In this document: positions 9,085-18,592 of the stretch, piece after piece
Numbering within the stretch: position 1 is the first letter of the stretch
How the letters are laid out: every line of letters starts with the position of its first letter
Source: Phaeobacter sp. CECT 5382
GTDB taxonomy: Bacteria; Pseudomonadota; Alphaproteobacteria; Rhodobacterales; Rhodobacteraceae
DNA: 64,000 bases
Reading direction: 5' to 3'
Assembly: GCF_001457775.1 (NCBI RefSeq)
Contig: NZ_CYSG01000001.1
Location: 353,346-417,345, forward strand
Position numbers and translations under genes: made by a program
Notes under the pieces: model-generated
Databases searched by the model: none
Told to the model about the DNA's origin: nothing
What the model saw: the letters and a program-made list of their open reading frames with translations, nothing else

Positions 9085-9933
9085 TTACAGCCAACGCCCC
9101 TTGATCGATTGACGATAGACCTGGCTTAGCCAGTTATTGCCACGATCCTTGAGTTTCAGCCCCTGCGCGGTCAGCAGGCGATAGCTGTCCTCATACCATT
9201 CGGTGGACTGGTAGTTATGGCCCAGAATAGCCCCTGCCGTCTGCGCTTCATCCAAAAGCCCCAGAGACAGATAGGCTTCGACCAGACGATGCAGAGCCTC
9301 GGCAGTGTGGCTGGTGGTCTGGAAGTCTTCGACCACGACACGGAAGCGATTGATTGCAGAGGTATAGTGACCTCGACGCAGATAATAGCGCCCGACTTCC
9401 ATTTCCTTGCCAGCCAAGTGGTCAAAGGCAAGATCAAATTTCAACAGTGCGGAGTTGGCATATTCACTTTCGGGATAGACCTCGATCACGGTCCGCAGTG
9501 ATTGAAGCGCCTGATAGGTCAACCCCTGGTCACGGCCAACTTCGTCAATCTGGTCGTAATAGCTGAGTGCCAGAAGGTATTGTGCGTAGGCGGCGTCTTC
9601 ATCGGTCGGGTAGAAATCGATATACCGCTGGGCCGCACTACGGCTTTCTTCGTAGTTCTTTGCCTGGTGATTGGCAAAGGCCTGCATGATCAACGCCTGC
9701 TTGGCAAATTCGGAGTAAGGATAGAGCCGTTCGATCTCGGAGAAATAGTAGGCGGCATCCTTGGTACGGTTGCGCGCCAGTTCGAACTCGCCACGTTCAA
9801 AGATCTGTTGAGGCGTATAGCTTTCCAGCGGCACAGTCTGTTCCGCAGCCCCACCATCTCCACCACATGCGGAGAGTGTTGCCATCAAAAGAGCCGCACC
9901 GATGAATTTGGCTCCAGTCTTGATGCCGATCAT
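9085..9933 (-). CDS. bamD: Outer membrane protein assembly factor BamD
   Basis: 282 residues from the ATG at 9933; an ATG at 9954 would add seven residues. The signal peptide ends in the lipobox LSAC, so Cys23 would be lipidated. Downstream are tetratricopeptide-like repeats with the typical YTPQQIFERGEFELARN opening and the FYPTDEDAAYAQYLLALSYY motif. BamD is the essential lipoprotein partner of BamA in inserting beta-barrel proteins. It is flanked by lpxC upstream and recN downstream. Its C-terminus SQVYRQSIKGRWL is complete. Confidence 0.94.
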   Translation of the reverse strand: MIGIKTGAKFIGAALLMATLSACGGDGGAAEQTVPLESYTPQQIFERGEFELARNRTKDAAYYFSEIERLYPYSEFAKQALIMQAFANHQAKNYEESRSAAQRYIDFYPTDEDAAYAQYLLALSYYDQIDEVGRDQGLTYQALQSLRTVIEVYPESEYANSALLKFDLAFDHLAGKEMEVGRYYLRRGHYTSAINRFRVVVEDFQTTSHTAEALHRLVEAYLSLGLLDEAQTAGAILGHNYQSTEWYEDSYRLLTAQGLKLKDRGNNWLSQVYRQSIKGRWL

Positions 9934-9954
9934 ATTGCCTAACCTCACCGTCAT

Positions 9955-10261
9955 TGTCTTTCGGGTGTCGCGCCCCGGGTTCAGCCCCGTTTAGCACATT
10001 CATCTGGCGTGCAAAACGCCTTTAACCCGTTTGCTCCCCCACTTGGCAGAGAATGTGAAGGATGGTCAAGCCTGACAGGGCTCTGGGGCAGCACAACGAC
10101 ATAGCTATGCGCCCCAAAACGCATAAAGCCCCGTTCCAACGGGGCTCTGAGAGTGTCAAATAGATGTGCTTTCTAGTTGTGCTTTCCAAGACCGCAGTGA
10201 GGAGATTTCCCCACGCCTCGATCTTGCTGATGCATTCTTGATTGCCGTTCAGGTCGGGACC
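9955..10261. other. Intergenic region bamD-lpxC
   Basis: Just over 300 bases upstream of bamD. It holds the lpxC terminator hairpin (10127-10146) and presumably the bamD promoter in 9970-10110, although no clear -35/-10 pair stands out. No supported gene. Confidence 0.5.
10115..10146 (-). terminator. Probable terminator of lpxC
   Basis: Perfect 9-bp stem AGCCCCGTT/AACGGGGCT with a 2-base loop (10127-10146), followed on the minus strand by a short T-rich stretch (TTTATGCGTTTT). It lies 116 bases beyond the lpxC stop. The T tract is interrupted, so termination may be partial. Confidence 0.55.
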
Positions 10262-11194
10262 TCAGGCGACGCGACGCGTGGCCGGAACCTCGGACCAGAC
10301 AAGACCCTGGCCCGGCAGCCGTGCAGTCATCGCCAGATCGCAGTCAACCACTCGCGATGCACCCGGTGTCGCAAAAAGCTCCCGCAACAGGGTATTGGTC
10401 AGCGCGTGACCGGCCCGTTCGCCAACATAACGCCCAAGCAGTGGTCCACCAGCCAGCGCGAGATCGCCAAGAGCATCTAGCATTTTATGACGGACGGGTT
10501 CATCCGCGTGGCGCAGCCCCTCGCCGCTTTCGATGGTGGAGCCATCAAAAACGATAGCGTTCTCGCCTGGCACACCGCCCAGAGCCAACCCATTGGCCTG
10601 CATCGTCTCGACATCAGAACGGCGGCAGAAGGTGCGACTGTCGCAAAGTTCACGCACAAAGGCACCGTTGCGCAGGTCCAGAACCCGGCTTTGGCGCCCG
10701 ATGGCCTGTTCTTCGAAATCGATATGGAACTCAATCATCAGGCGATCACAGGGCAGCAGAGTTGCGGTTGCTCCGTCCTTGGTCACGGTCACCGGCTTCA
10801 GCACTTCGATGGCTCGTGCCGGAACACCAAGACGGTGAATGCCACGCGCCATGATCCCGCGCACGAAAGGTGCCGAAGACCCATCGAGGATCGGAACTTC
10901 GGGACCGTCGATTTCGATCAGAGCGTTGTGGATACCACAGCCCGCCAAAGCAGCCATCACATGCTCAACGGTCGAAACCGTGACACCGGCTGCATTGATC
11001 AGACGTGTACACAGTGCAGTGCGTTCCACATGATCCCAGCGGGCTGGAACGATGGTATTGCCCAAAGCGATATCAGTGCGTTTGAATTGAATGCCGTGAC
11101 CTGCCGCAGCAGGGTTGAGAACCAGTCGGGCCGATTTACCTGAATGCAGGCCAACCCCTTCAAATGTCACCGATGCTTTAAGCGTATTTTGCAC
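10262..11194 (-). CDS. lpxC: UDP-3-O-acyl-N-acetylglucosamine deacetylase LpxC
   Basis: 310 residues with a GTG start at 11194. AGGAG lies 6 bases upstream, and the protein then begins VQNTLKASVTFEGVGLHSG, the normal LpxC N-terminus; the longer ORF upstream is not conserved-looking. Zinc and catalytic motifs are present: the first zinc His lies in STVEHVMAALAGCGIHNA, followed by PILDGSSAPF, and HKMLDALGDLALAG supplies the second His and Asp. It catalyses the committed step of lipid A synthesis. It follows ftsZ, from which it is separated by a terminator, so it likely has its own promoter in 11195-11350. Confidence 0.96.
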   Translation of the reverse strand: MQNTLKASVTFEGVGLHSGKSARLVLNPAAAGHGIQFKRTDIALGNTIVPARWDHVERTALCTRLINAAGVTVSTVEHVMAALAGCGIHNALIEIDGPEVPILDGSSAPFVRGIMARGIHRLGVPARAIEVLKPVTVTKDGATATLLPCDRLMIEFHIDFEEQAIGRQSRVLDLRNGAFVRELCDSRTFCRRSDVETMQANGLALGGVPGENAIVFDGSTIESGEGLRHADEPVRHKMLDALGDLALAGGPLLGRYVGERAGHALTNTLLRELFATPGASRVVDCDLAMTARLPGQGLVWSEVPATRRVA

Positions 11195-11349
11195 CTTGTG
11201 CTCCTGATCTCTATGTCCGGCGACAGGCGCCGTGTTGCAAAGACAGGTAAGGATTTCACAAAAAAGCCACAACTCAATCTTTGTAACGGAATGAAACATC
11301 TCTGAAACAGATAGGCAAAAGACTGCTTAACTTTGGGCAAATCTTTGTT

Positions 11350-11384
11350 TTTAAAATAGAAAAGGCCGCCCGAAGGCGGCCTTT
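11350..11384 (-). terminator. Rho-independent terminator of ftsZ
   Basis: 10-bp perfect stem AAAGGCCGCC/GGCGGCCTTT with a CGAA (minus: TTCG) tetraloop at 11361-11384, then TCTATTTT on the minus strand. It sits 20 bases past the ftsZ stop and separates ftsZ from lpxC. Confidence 0.88.
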
Positions 11385-11404
11385 CAACCTCAACTAGTGA
11401 GGTG

Positions 11405-13090
11405 TTAATTTGCCTGACGGCGCAGGAAAGCGGGAATTTCGATACGATCCTGCTCTTCTTCGGCCTGCTGTTGCGGCGCGGGCTGTGGCTGTGGCGCCAC
11501 CGCCTGCTGCTGAACCGGCGGCTGCTGGCGCACAGGCTGGGGTTTTGCCCCCTGCGCTTCGGCGGCGCTGCCGGTCATCCGGTGGATCAGCGAGTTGAGA
11601 CCAAAGCGGCGCTGCTCGGACTGAGGCTCTTCTTGCTGAGCCGCCACCGGACGTTGCTGCGGTGCGACCTGCTGTGTCATCGGACGCTGCTGACCTTGGG
11701 CGCGGGCAGCGGCCTGCTGAAGGCGCACGATTGCATCCGCCGACGGGGTACCAGGTGCGGGCGCTTTGGGCGCCACAAACGAGGCTTCGGGCTGGGCATC
11801 CATCGCATCCGCCTGAGGCTGGAAGTCAGGCACCTGAGGCTGATAGGCCGGGCGCGGCAAGCCGTCATTGTCCAGCTCGTCGATTTCCTCGAACAGATCT
11901 TCTGCCTGCTCCTGCGCGGCAACCTGCTGCACATCCATGCCCTCAAACAAAGTAGGTTCTTGCTGTGCTTGCGCCGCAACGGGAGCGGCTTCAGTTGCAA
12001 CCTGTGGCTGTTCAACGGGCGTGTTCAGCTCCAGCGGTGCGGGGCGGGCCTGCTCGACGCTGACGGCCTTTTTCAAAGGCGCTGACATCGGGCGACGCGG
12101 TACCGGCATATCCGTCATCACATCGGTGGCGTCGATCCCGGTGGCGACAACGGAGACGCGCATCTTGCCTTCCATGCCGGTGTCCAACGTGGAGCCAACG
12201 ATAATGTTTGCTTCCGGGTCCACCTCTTCGCGGATACGATTGGCAGCCTCGTCGAGTTCAAACAAGGTGAGGTCATGCGCGCCGGTGATGTTGATCAGAA
12301 CACCTTTGGCTCCGCGCAGGCTGATTTCATCCAGCAGCGGGTTGGCAATAGCTTTCTCAGCCGCCTGAACCGCGCGATCTTCGCCTTCGGCCTCGCCAGT
12401 GCCCATCATCGCCTTGCCCATTTCGTCCATTACGGCGCGAACATCGGCAAAGTCGAGATTGATCAGGCCCGGACGAACCATCAGGTCGGTCACACCTTTG
12501 ACACCCTGATAGAGCACATCGTCGGCCATCGAGAAGGCCTCGGTAAAGGTGGTCTTTTCATTGGCCAGACGGAACAGGTTCTGGTTTGGAATGATGATCA
12601 GCGTATCAACAACCTTTTGCAGGGCTTCGACGCCCTCCTCGGCCTGTTTCATCCGCTTATTGCCTTCAAACTGGAAAGGCTTGGTGACAACACCGACGGT
12701 CAGCACACCCAGCTCACGCGCGGCCTGCGCAATGATTGGTGCTGCACCAGTACCAGTGCCGCCCCCCATACCGGCGGTGATAAAGCACATATGTGCCCCC
12801 GCCAGGTGGTCAACGATCTGTTCGATGCTTTCTTCAGCCGAGGCGGAACCTACCGAGGGGCGCGCACCGGCACCAAGACCTTCGGTGACTTTCACACCCA
12901 GTTGGATACGGCTTGTGGCCGCGTTTTGCTGCAGGGCCTGAGCATCGGTATTGGCAACGACAAAATCGACACCTTCCAGCTCTTTGGCGATCATATTGTT
13001 GACCGCGTTGCCACCTGCACCGCCGACACCGAACACGGTGATCTTAGGGGCCAGTTCTTCCTGCCCGGGCATCGAAAGGTTCAATGTCAT
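11405..13090 (-). CDS. ftsZ: Cell division protein FtsZ
   Basis: 561 residues. The GTPase core occupies about residues 12-330, with the tubulin signature [10 protein letters not shown] at 109-118 and the T7 loop region [12 protein letters not shown] Gln/Pro/Ala/Glu-rich intrinsically disordered linker of roughly 200 residues follows, then the conserved C-terminal peptide [14 protein letters not shown], which binds FtsA and other partners. Alphaproteobacterial FtsZ linkers are long and this one is at the long end. The ribosome site GGGAAGAG precedes the ATG. The 394-base gap upstream suggests a dedicated promoter in addition to readthrough from ftsA. Confidence 0.97.
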   Translation of the reverse strand: MTLNLSMPGQEELAPKITVFGVGGAGGNAVNNMIAKELEGVDFVVANTDAQALQQNAATSRIQLGVKVTEGLGAGARPSVGSASAEESIEQIVDHLAGAHMCFITAGMGGGTGTGAAPIIAQAARELGVLTVGVVTKPFQFEGNKRMKQAEEGVEALQKVVDTLIIIPNQNLFRLANEKTTFTEAFSMADDVLYQGVKGVTDLMVRPGLINLDFADVRAVMDEMGKAMMGTGEAEGEDRAVQAAEKAIANPLLDEISLRGAKGVLINITGAHDLTLFELDEAANRIREEVDPEANIIVGSTLDTGMEGKMRVSVVATGIDATDVMTDMPVPRRPMSAPLKKAVSVEQARPAPLELNTPVEQPQVATEAAPVAAQAQQEPTLFEGMDVQQVAAQEQAEDLFEEIDELDNDGLPRPAYQPQVPDFQPQADAMDAQPEASFVAPKAPAPGTPSADAIVRLQQAAARAQGQQRPMTQQVAPQQRPVAAQQEEPQSEQRRFGLNSLIHRMTGSAAEAQGAKPQPVRQQPPVQQQAVAPQPQPAPQQQAEEEQDRIEIPAFLRRQAN

Positions 13091-13484
13091 GCTCTTCCCG
13101 CCTGTTTTTCAGCCCTCCCGCAAGGGCTATTCCTGTGTAATCCGCCTCAATCTTACCGTGATGGCGGAGTCTCGTCATCCTAAAAAGCGAAAAACGCCAC
13201 AAAATATGGCCCAAAGATTGGTAAAAACCCGCAGATTTTCGCTTATCCCAGCAGATCTGGTAGAACACTGGCCACGACAACACAACAGAGATCATGCCCC
13301 TAGCAAAGATGCCAAAGGTCAAACGTGTTGTTTTGTTTTTGTGGCTGGCCACTGCTCGGCCTGCTGCTGCCGCTTTTACGGTCATTAAATCTTTGTTATC
13401 CGGTTTTGCATGGCCTGTCACCCAGCCCGTTCAGGGTTTTTCCACAAGCTGTGGAAATTTTTCAGACTGTTGCCGCCCGGACGC
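13091..13484. promoter_or_regulatory. ftsA-ftsZ intergenic region with DnaA-box-like inverted repeat
   Basis: 394 bases between ftsA stop and ftsZ start. At 13438-13458 lies an inverted repeat TTTTCCACA-AGC-TGTGGAAAT. The left arm fits the DnaA-box consensus TTWTNCACA exactly and the right arm has one mismatch. The rest is AT-richer than the flanking genes. It probably carries the ftsZ promoter; I could not place -35/-10 elements with confidence. Confidence 0.5.
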
Positions 13485-14819
13485 CTACCAATTGTCTCTG
13501 AACCACCGCACTGCCCGACTAATCGTGCGGCCCTGATATCGATCTACCGGAGTCTCAAAGTCCCACCACTCATCCTGTGGGTTGGCAGCAAAAAGGCTCA
13601 GGCCGACGGCGGCTGCGAATCCTGGCCCGGTGGCCGATTGTGGCAGACCATGCACCCGCAACGGACGTCCCAGACGCACCTGCTGGCCCAGAATGCGACT
13701 CGCCAGCCCATCAAGACCGAGGATCTGGCTGGAGCCGCCGGTCAGAACGATCTGCTGGCTTGGAAGGTATTCGAATCCGGCGGCATCAAGCCGCGTGCGC
13801 ACTTCTTCGAGGATCTCCTCGACCCGGGGGCGCATAATACCAATCAGCTCTGCCCGGCTAACGGTGCGCCGGTCATGCTCCCAGTCACCCGTGTCTCCAC
13901 CAATATCAATCATGTCACGATCATCGGCCCCGGTGGCATGCACGCCACCACAGAAGGTCTTGATGCGCTCGGCGTTCGCCATTGGAACACCCAGCCCCAT
14001 GGAAATATCAGAGGTAATATGATCGCCACCCATACGCACCGCATCGGCATAGATCATGTGTTTCTTCATAAAGACCGAGATCGAAGTGGAGCCGCCGCCC
14101 ATGTCGATGCAGGCGGCACCCAACTCCTGTTCATCTTCGACCAGTGCTGCATAGCCGGAGGCATAGGCGGAGGAGGCAATACCGGCCAGTTCCAAATCAC
14201 AGCGCTGAATACAGCGTACGAGATTTTGCACCGTAGCAGCATCAACTGTGAGCATATGCATGTCCACTGCCAGGGTCTGGCCCAACTGGCCACGCGGGTC
14301 TTCCAGCCCGGACCGATTGTCGAGCGCAAAGTTCACTGGCTGCGCGTGCAGAACCTCGCGACCAGCACCATATTCCGGCACCTCGCAGGCTGCCAGCACA
14401 CGGGCGATCTCGGATTCAGACACCTCCTGCCCTTCAAGTTCGAGCTGAGCATCCAAGCCATAAGAACGCGGATTGGCACCGGAAAAACTGGCGATCACAT
14501 GATCGACGCGCACACCAGCCATCTTTTGCGCGGCCTGCACGGCAGTCCGGATGGCGCGTTCGGTTTCCTGCATGGCGGTGATTTCACCAAACTGCACGCC
14601 GCGCGACCGTGTCGTGGCAGCCCCAATCACCCGAAAGCCTGACTGCCCCGCAAGCGAGCCGATCGAATTATCTTCGCTCAGCCGTCCCGTACCGTCGAAA
14701 CGCAGCACCAGGCAGGCAATTTTGGAGCTGCCAATATCCAGAATGGCAACCACACCACGCTGCATGGCCTGACGGCGCATCTGCCGCATCGCGCGCTGGG
14801 ATTGATAGAGATCCGTCAT
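13485..14819 (-). CDS. ftsA: Cell division protein FtsA
   Basis: 444 residues. It has an actin-like ATPase fold with the phosphate 1 motif IAILDIGSSKIACLVLR near residue 27, the FtsA-specific 1C domain, and phosphate 2 motif CIDMGGGSTSISVF. GGSSQILGLDGLA and a membrane-targeting amphipathic C-terminus (SRAVRWFRDNW) are also visible. It anchors FtsZ to the inner membrane and recruits later divisome proteins. One base separates its ATG from the ftsQ stop, so the two are translationally coupled. The N-terminus carries an Arg/Gln-rich stretch before the ATPase domain. Confidence 0.96.
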   Translation of the reverse strand: MTDLYQSQRAMRQMRRQAMQRGVVAILDIGSSKIACLVLRFDGTGRLSEDNSIGSLAGQSGFRVIGAATTRSRGVQFGEITAMQETERAIRTAVQAAQKMAGVRVDHVIASFSGANPRSYGLDAQLELEGQEVSESEIARVLAACEVPEYGAGREVLHAQPVNFALDNRSGLEDPRGQLGQTLAVDMHMLTVDAATVQNLVRCIQRCDLELAGIASSAYASGYAALVEDEQELGAACIDMGGGSTSISVFMKKHMIYADAVRMGGDHITSDISMGLGVPMANAERIKTFCGGVHATGADDRDMIDIGGDTGDWEHDRRTVSRAELIGIMRPRVEEILEEVRTRLDAAGFEYLPSQQIVLTGGSSQILGLDGLASRILGQQVRLGRPLRVHGLPQSATGPGFAAAVGLSLFAANPQDEWWDFETPVDRYQGRTISRAVRWFRDNW

Positions 14820-14820
14820 C

Positions 14821-15711
14821 TTACAGCCCGCCTTCGTTCAATTCTCTGATGCGCCACCAGTTTTCCACTGCATTCTCCGTCATTCGAATTGTCGGCCGCG
14901 CCGCAATCCGCATATCCACCACCGCAACATCGCGCTCCAGCAAGTCCTGCACTTCACTCACCACGATCACCCGCTCCAGCGCCGGGATCGGCCTGTCGGC
15001 TGGCAACAGGATGCGCTGACCGCGATCCAACACCACATCCCAGCGGCGTTCACCAATTCGGACAAGACCACGCAATCGCGTGCCCAGCGGATTGGCGGCT
15101 GCAATCAGCTGAAGCGCCTCGTGTGCCTGCTGGTCTGCGGCCTGCCCGGCGATCAATGGCAGATCCGGGTGCAGCCCGCGCTGACCCAGCTCTGCAACAT
15201 GGGCGCCGGTTTCATCCAACAGCGCCAGACCTTCGTGACTGCGCCAAATCAGAGCAGGCGCACGCTCTTCAACATCCACCTGCAAAATACCGCCCGGGCG
15301 AATACGCACCTTGGCAGATTTCACCGGATCCAGACCTTCGATCTGATCGCGGATCTGGCCCAGATCGAGATCGAACGAGCTGATAGGGAAATCCAGCGGC
15401 ACCACTTCGCGCACATCCTGCGCCACACTGGCGCCAGCCCCATCGATGGCCATAACATTGACCATGAATTCAGGGCGCTCCTCGATAGCGGCCCGTACGG
15501 CATTGATTTGCGCCACGACCAGATCCCGCCGACCTGCATCTGCAAGAAAACCGCCACCAGCAGCGAGCAACAGGCACAGCGGCACACCGAATTTCAGACC
15601 AAAGCGAATGCCCGGCGTCAACATCCAGCGCTGCAGGCGATATTTCAGCCGCGAAGGTGCCGGATCGGCGCGCGAGTCGCCGCGCTGCAGCCTGCCCATC
15701 AACGCCCGCAT
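14821..15711 (-). CDS. ftsQ: Cell division protein FtsQ
   Basis: 296 residues: a cytoplasmic Arg-rich N-terminus, one membrane helix at about residues 38-56 ([20 protein letters not shown]), a periplasmic POTRA domain ([14 protein letters not shown]...), then the beta domain with [15 protein letters not shown]. FtsQ links early and late divisome proteins. Its start overlaps the end of ddl by 13 bases and it is one base upstream of ftsA, so ddl-ftsQ-ftsA form one translational unit. Confidence 0.94.
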   Translation of the reverse strand: MRALMGRLQRGDSRADPAPSRLKYRLQRWMLTPGIRFGLKFGVPLCLLLAAGGGFLADAGRRDLVVAQINAVRAAIEERPEFMVNVMAIDGAGASVAQDVREVVPLDFPISSFDLDLGQIRDQIEGLDPVKSAKVRIRPGGILQVDVEERAPALIWRSHEGLALLDETGAHVAELGQRGLHPDLPLIAGQAADQQAHEALQLIAAANPLGTRLRGLVRIGERRWDVVLDRGQRILLPADRPIPALERVIVVSEVQDLLERDVAVVDMRIAARPTIRMTENAVENWWRIRELNEGGL

Positions 15712-16619
15712 GATGCGTCCTTTACCATCCAGTCACAGAGCTGGCCAAAGGTCATGCCGCAATAGGCTGCCTGTTCAGGAACCAAAGAGGTCGGCGTCAT
15801 GCCCGGCTGGGTATTGGTTTCCAGCAAAATCAGGCCATCAGCGCCGCGGCTTTCATCCCAACGGAAATCTGTCCGGCTGACGCCGCGACATCCCAGAGCC
15901 TGATGCGCCCGCAGGGCATAGTCGAGACATAGCTGAGTGATCTCATCTGGCACCTCGGCAGGCACCACATGGCGGGACCCACCGGGTTTGTATTTTGCGT
16001 CATAGTCATACCATCCATCCGTCAGGATGTCGGTGACCGCCAGAGCCTGGTCGCCAACCACCGTGGTCGTCAGCTCGCGGCCCGGCGCGAAGGCCTCGAC
16101 CAACACGTCGTCCGGCATATCCTGCGATAGCTGCGGCGGGCCGTTTGCGGCCTCATGCACCAGATAGATGCCAACGCTGGAACCTTCATTGTTAGGCTTC
16201 ACCACATAGGGTGGCTCCATCACGTGTCCTGCCATGACGGCGGCCTTGGAAAACAGGCCACTGCCCATCACTGGCAGGCCAGCCTCCTGGAACACCATCT
16301 TGCTACGCTGCTTGTCCATCGCCAGCGCCGAGGCCAGCACCCCGGAATGGGTATAGGGCAAACCCATCCATTCCAACAAACCCTGTACGCAGCCGTCTTC
16401 ACCCCAGCGACCATGCAGGGCGTTGAACACAACATCCGGTTTGCAACTGATCAGATGCGCATAAAGATCCGGACCCGCGTCCAGTTCTGTTACGTCATAT
16501 CCTTCGCCCCGTAGCGCGGCCGCGCATTCACGCCCACTAGACAAAGACACCTCACGTTCTGCTGAGGGTCCGCCCAATAGTACCGCCACTTTCGGGAGTG
16601 TTCCGCTCGACTCACCCAC
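15699..16619 (-). CDS. ddl: D-alanine--D-alanine ligase
   Basis: 306 residues with a GTG start preceded by GAGG. The N-terminal motif [19 protein letters not shown] is diagnostic of Ddl. The ATP-grasp core includes [15 protein letters not shown] and the late metal-binding [11 protein letters not shown] segment. It makes D-Ala-D-Ala for attachment by MurF, using ATP in the cytoplasm. It is the first gene after the 386-base gap below murB and the leader of ddl-ftsQ-ftsA. Confidence 0.96.
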   Translation of the reverse strand: MGESSGTLPKVAVLLGGPSAEREVSLSSGRECAAALRGEGYDVTELDAGPDLYAHLISCKPDVVFNALHGRWGEDGCVQGLLEWMGLPYTHSGVLASALAMDKQRSKMVFQEAGLPVMGSGLFSKAAVMAGHVMEPPYVVKPNNEGSSVGIYLVHEAANGPPQLSQDMPDDVLVEAFAPGRELTTTVVGDQALAVTDILTDGWYDYDAKYKPGGSRHVVPAEVPDEITQLCLDYALRAHQALGCRGVSRTDFRWDESRGADGLILLETNTQPGMTPTSLVPEQAAYCGMTFGQLCDWMVKDASCGR

Positions 16620-17005
16620 GATAGCGCCTCAAAATTGTCGGGCTTTGCGCCCTTGGTTATTGGAGCCGGAAATTGGCCCGCATTGTTTTTGTCTTTGGTC
16701 GCCGTTTTCCGGCGTCAGTCTTTCTCTTCGGCCCGGCGCAAGCCCTGATCCATATCAGCCCTGCGCCGATCCCCTGTGGCTGCCTGCTCCACCGGGAAAA
16801 TCCTTTTTTTTGCACCGATCCAGTCCCCACTGCGAAACGAGATCGGTCACGCCATCATAACGCCGCATGTCTTACCGGGTTATTAACGTGTACTTTACCA
16901 TGTTTAAGATCGCCCCTGCCCTGCAGCACCCGCCCCTATTTTCCCAAAGCATAGCAGCGTCATCGCAAGACACTGAAACGATAAGGATTTAGGGGTCATT
17001 TTGTG
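16620..17005. other. Intergenic region murB-ddl
   Basis: 386 bases with no supported gene. The middle (16870-16910) is AT-rich and is the best place for a ddl-ftsQAZ promoter. A TTAA-N7-TTTA motif at 16883-16897 is one base off the CtrA consensus and may be chance. Confidence 0.45.
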
Positions 17006-17929
17006 TTAGTCAGACAGCGGCTCTCCGACCCGCATGATTTCCCATTCTAGCGTTATGCCCGAATTGGCGTAAACCTTTTTTCTGACCTTTTCCCCCAAAC
17101 TCTCAAGATCTGCGGCAGATGCGCCACCCGCATTGATCATAAAGTTAGAGTGCTTCTCGCTCATCTGGGCCCCGCCCACCCTTGCGCCGCGCATGCCCGC
17201 GTCATCAATCACCTTCCAGGCTTTGAGATCTTGCACATCATCGGCCCGCCCGGTCGAGGAAAACCCAGCAGGATTGCGAAACGTAGACCCGGCAGAGCGC
17301 TCTTTGGTGGGCTGGCTCTCGTCACGCTTTTTCAACTGCTCCGCCATGCGGTCATGCAGGTTTTTCGGATCGGCCTGCGTGCCGCGCAGGGTGGCAGACA
17401 CCAGAACTGCGCCTGCGGGAAAAGCTGTCTGGCGATACTGAAACTGCAAATCCCGTGCGGTGATTTCAAGCAGCTCACCCGTGCGGGTGACAATCTGCGC
17501 CGACACAAAGACATCGGCGATGTAACTGCCATAGCAGCCGGCATTCATGCGCACAGCCCCGCCGATAGAGCCGGGAATGGTGCGCAAGAAAGAAAGGTCC
17601 AGCCCGGCGTCTGCGGCCCGTTTGGCCACATGCGCATCCAGCGCTGCCGCCCCCGCTGTGATCTGATCGCCCTCGATCTCGATCCCGTTGAAGCCACGCC
17701 CCAGGCGGATCACCACAGCCCGCAGGCCACCGTCGCGCACGATCAGGTTCGAGCCCACCCCCATAGGAAAGATCTCCACATCCGCAGGCAGCTGGCGCAA
17801 AACTAATTGAAGGTCGGCGATATCAGCAGGCTGAAACAGATAGTCAGCTTGGCCACCGACGCGCAGCCAGGTCAGTCCGGACAGATCCCGGTTCGCGGTG
17901 AGTTTCCCACGCAGCCCTTCAATAATCAC
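17006..17929 (-). CDS. murB: UDP-N-acetylmuramate dehydrogenase MurB
   Basis: 307 residues from the GTG at 17929, which has AAAGGAGGG 7 bases upstream; another GTG at 17959 lacks such a site. The FAD-binding domain shows [13 protein letters not shown] and [14 protein letters not shown], and the second domain has [17 protein letters not shown] and [11 protein letters not shown], which carries the catalytic Ser. It reduces UDP-GlcNAc-enolpyruvate with NADPH. It follows the two DUF2484 genes, with 175 bases between the murB start and the nearer DUF2484 stop. Confidence 0.95.
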   Translation of the reverse strand: MIIEGLRGKLTANRDLSGLTWLRVGGQADYLFQPADIADLQLVLRQLPADVEIFPMGVGSNLIVRDGGLRAVVIRLGRGFNGIEIEGDQITAGAAALDAHVAKRAADAGLDLSFLRTIPGSIGGAVRMNAGCYGSYIADVFVSAQIVTRTGELLEITARDLQFQYRQTAFPAGAVLVSATLRGTQADPKNLHDRMAEQLKKRDESQPTKERSAGSTFRNPAGFSSTGRADDVQDLKAWKVIDDAGMRGARVGGAQMSEKHSNFMINAGGASAADLESLGEKVRKKVYANSGITLEWEIMRVGEPLSD

Positions 17930-18104
17930 GCCACAGCCCTCCTTTGGCCGTTCGGCCACACTGGGCCGAAATTCTGTCGTCAGCCTTTAGCGCGGTTCCC
18001 GGCGCATTGACAACGCGCAATCAGAACGGCCAAGCCAGTTCGCGTTGGCGCTGCATGGCGCAGATCCCGGAGGGCCTCAGCCCTAATCTTTCCCGTTGGG
18101 TGCT

Positions 18105-18350
18105 TTACCGCAGCCCTCGGCGAAGCCAGCGCATCAGATAGATCACCGGCCAGCGCAGCACGCTCATCCCGGCGCATAGCACGCCAAGCCCCCACCAGAG
18201 CCCGTTTTCATATGTCACATAGCCCAGGATTGGCAGGCCTATAAGAATCAGCCCATAGGCGCGGCGCCAATGGTTGTCCCGACTGGGCAACATCCCCAGG
18301 AAATTCGCCGCCAGCGCCCAGAGGGCCGCCAGTGTCAAGGAAAGCGTCAT
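18105..18350 (-). CDS. DUF2484 family small membrane protein (copy 2)
   Basis: 81 residues, with two or three hydrophobic segments (about 2-20, 30-46, 50-72) and a basic C-terminus LMRWLRRGLR. It resembles the DUF2484 family found between murC and murB in roseobacters; the function is unknown. It overlaps the preceding DUF2484 gene by 4 bases, so they are translationally coupled. It shares with that neighbour the pattern MLPxxxxH/Y, G-W/WG and a terminal RRPxxY-like motif, suggesting an old tandem duplication. Confidence 0.75.
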   Translation of the reverse strand: MTLSLTLAALWALAANFLGMLPSRDNHWRRAYGLILIGLPILGYVTYENGLWWGLGVLCAGMSVLRWPVIYLMRWLRRGLR

Positions 18351-18592
18351 CCAGGGGGCTCCTCACTGCGGCGCAGCTTTTGCCAATAGTATCGGATTGG
18401 CCGTCGATACATCGACCCCACAGCAAAGACCCCGAATGCAACAGCGCCCCAGCCGTAGTCCAGCCCCAGCCAGATAATCACCGCTGGGGCCAAGCACAGC
18501 AGAACACGTCCGGGATAGTAATGTCGCCCTACCGGCAACATGGCGACAGCCGTTGTCGCAAATACCCAGACGATTGCAACCGCCGCACTCAT
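18347..18592 (-). CDS. DUF2484 family small membrane protein (copy 1)
   Basis: 81 residues. It has an N-terminal membrane helix (AAVAIVWVFATTAVAMLP), a second hydrophobic stretch (VLLCLAPAVIIWLGLDYGWG), a third (AVAFGVFAVGSMY), then RRPIRYYWQKLRR. It has the same length and outline as the following DUF2484 gene. Its ATG overlaps the end of the APC permease gene by 4 bases, so permease, DUF2484-1 and DUF2484-2 read as one operon running towards murB. No catalytic residues are recognisable. Confidence 0.75.
   Translation of the reverse strand: MSAAVAIVWVFATTAVAMLPVGRHYYPGRVLLCLAPAVIIWLGLDYGWGAVAFGVFAVGSMYRRPIRYYWQKLRRSEEPPG

Noticed and set aside
11402..12085. Plus-strand ORF antisense to ftsZ
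   Set aside because: Arg/Leu-rich low-complexity translation opposite the FtsZ linker; GC-driven shadow.
16883..16897. CtrA-like TTAA-N7-TTTA, and a similar one at 13385-13399
   Set aside because: Each has one mismatch from TTAA-N7-TTAA and such sites are frequent by chance in AT-rich gaps; CtrA control of division genes is not general in Rhodobacterales.
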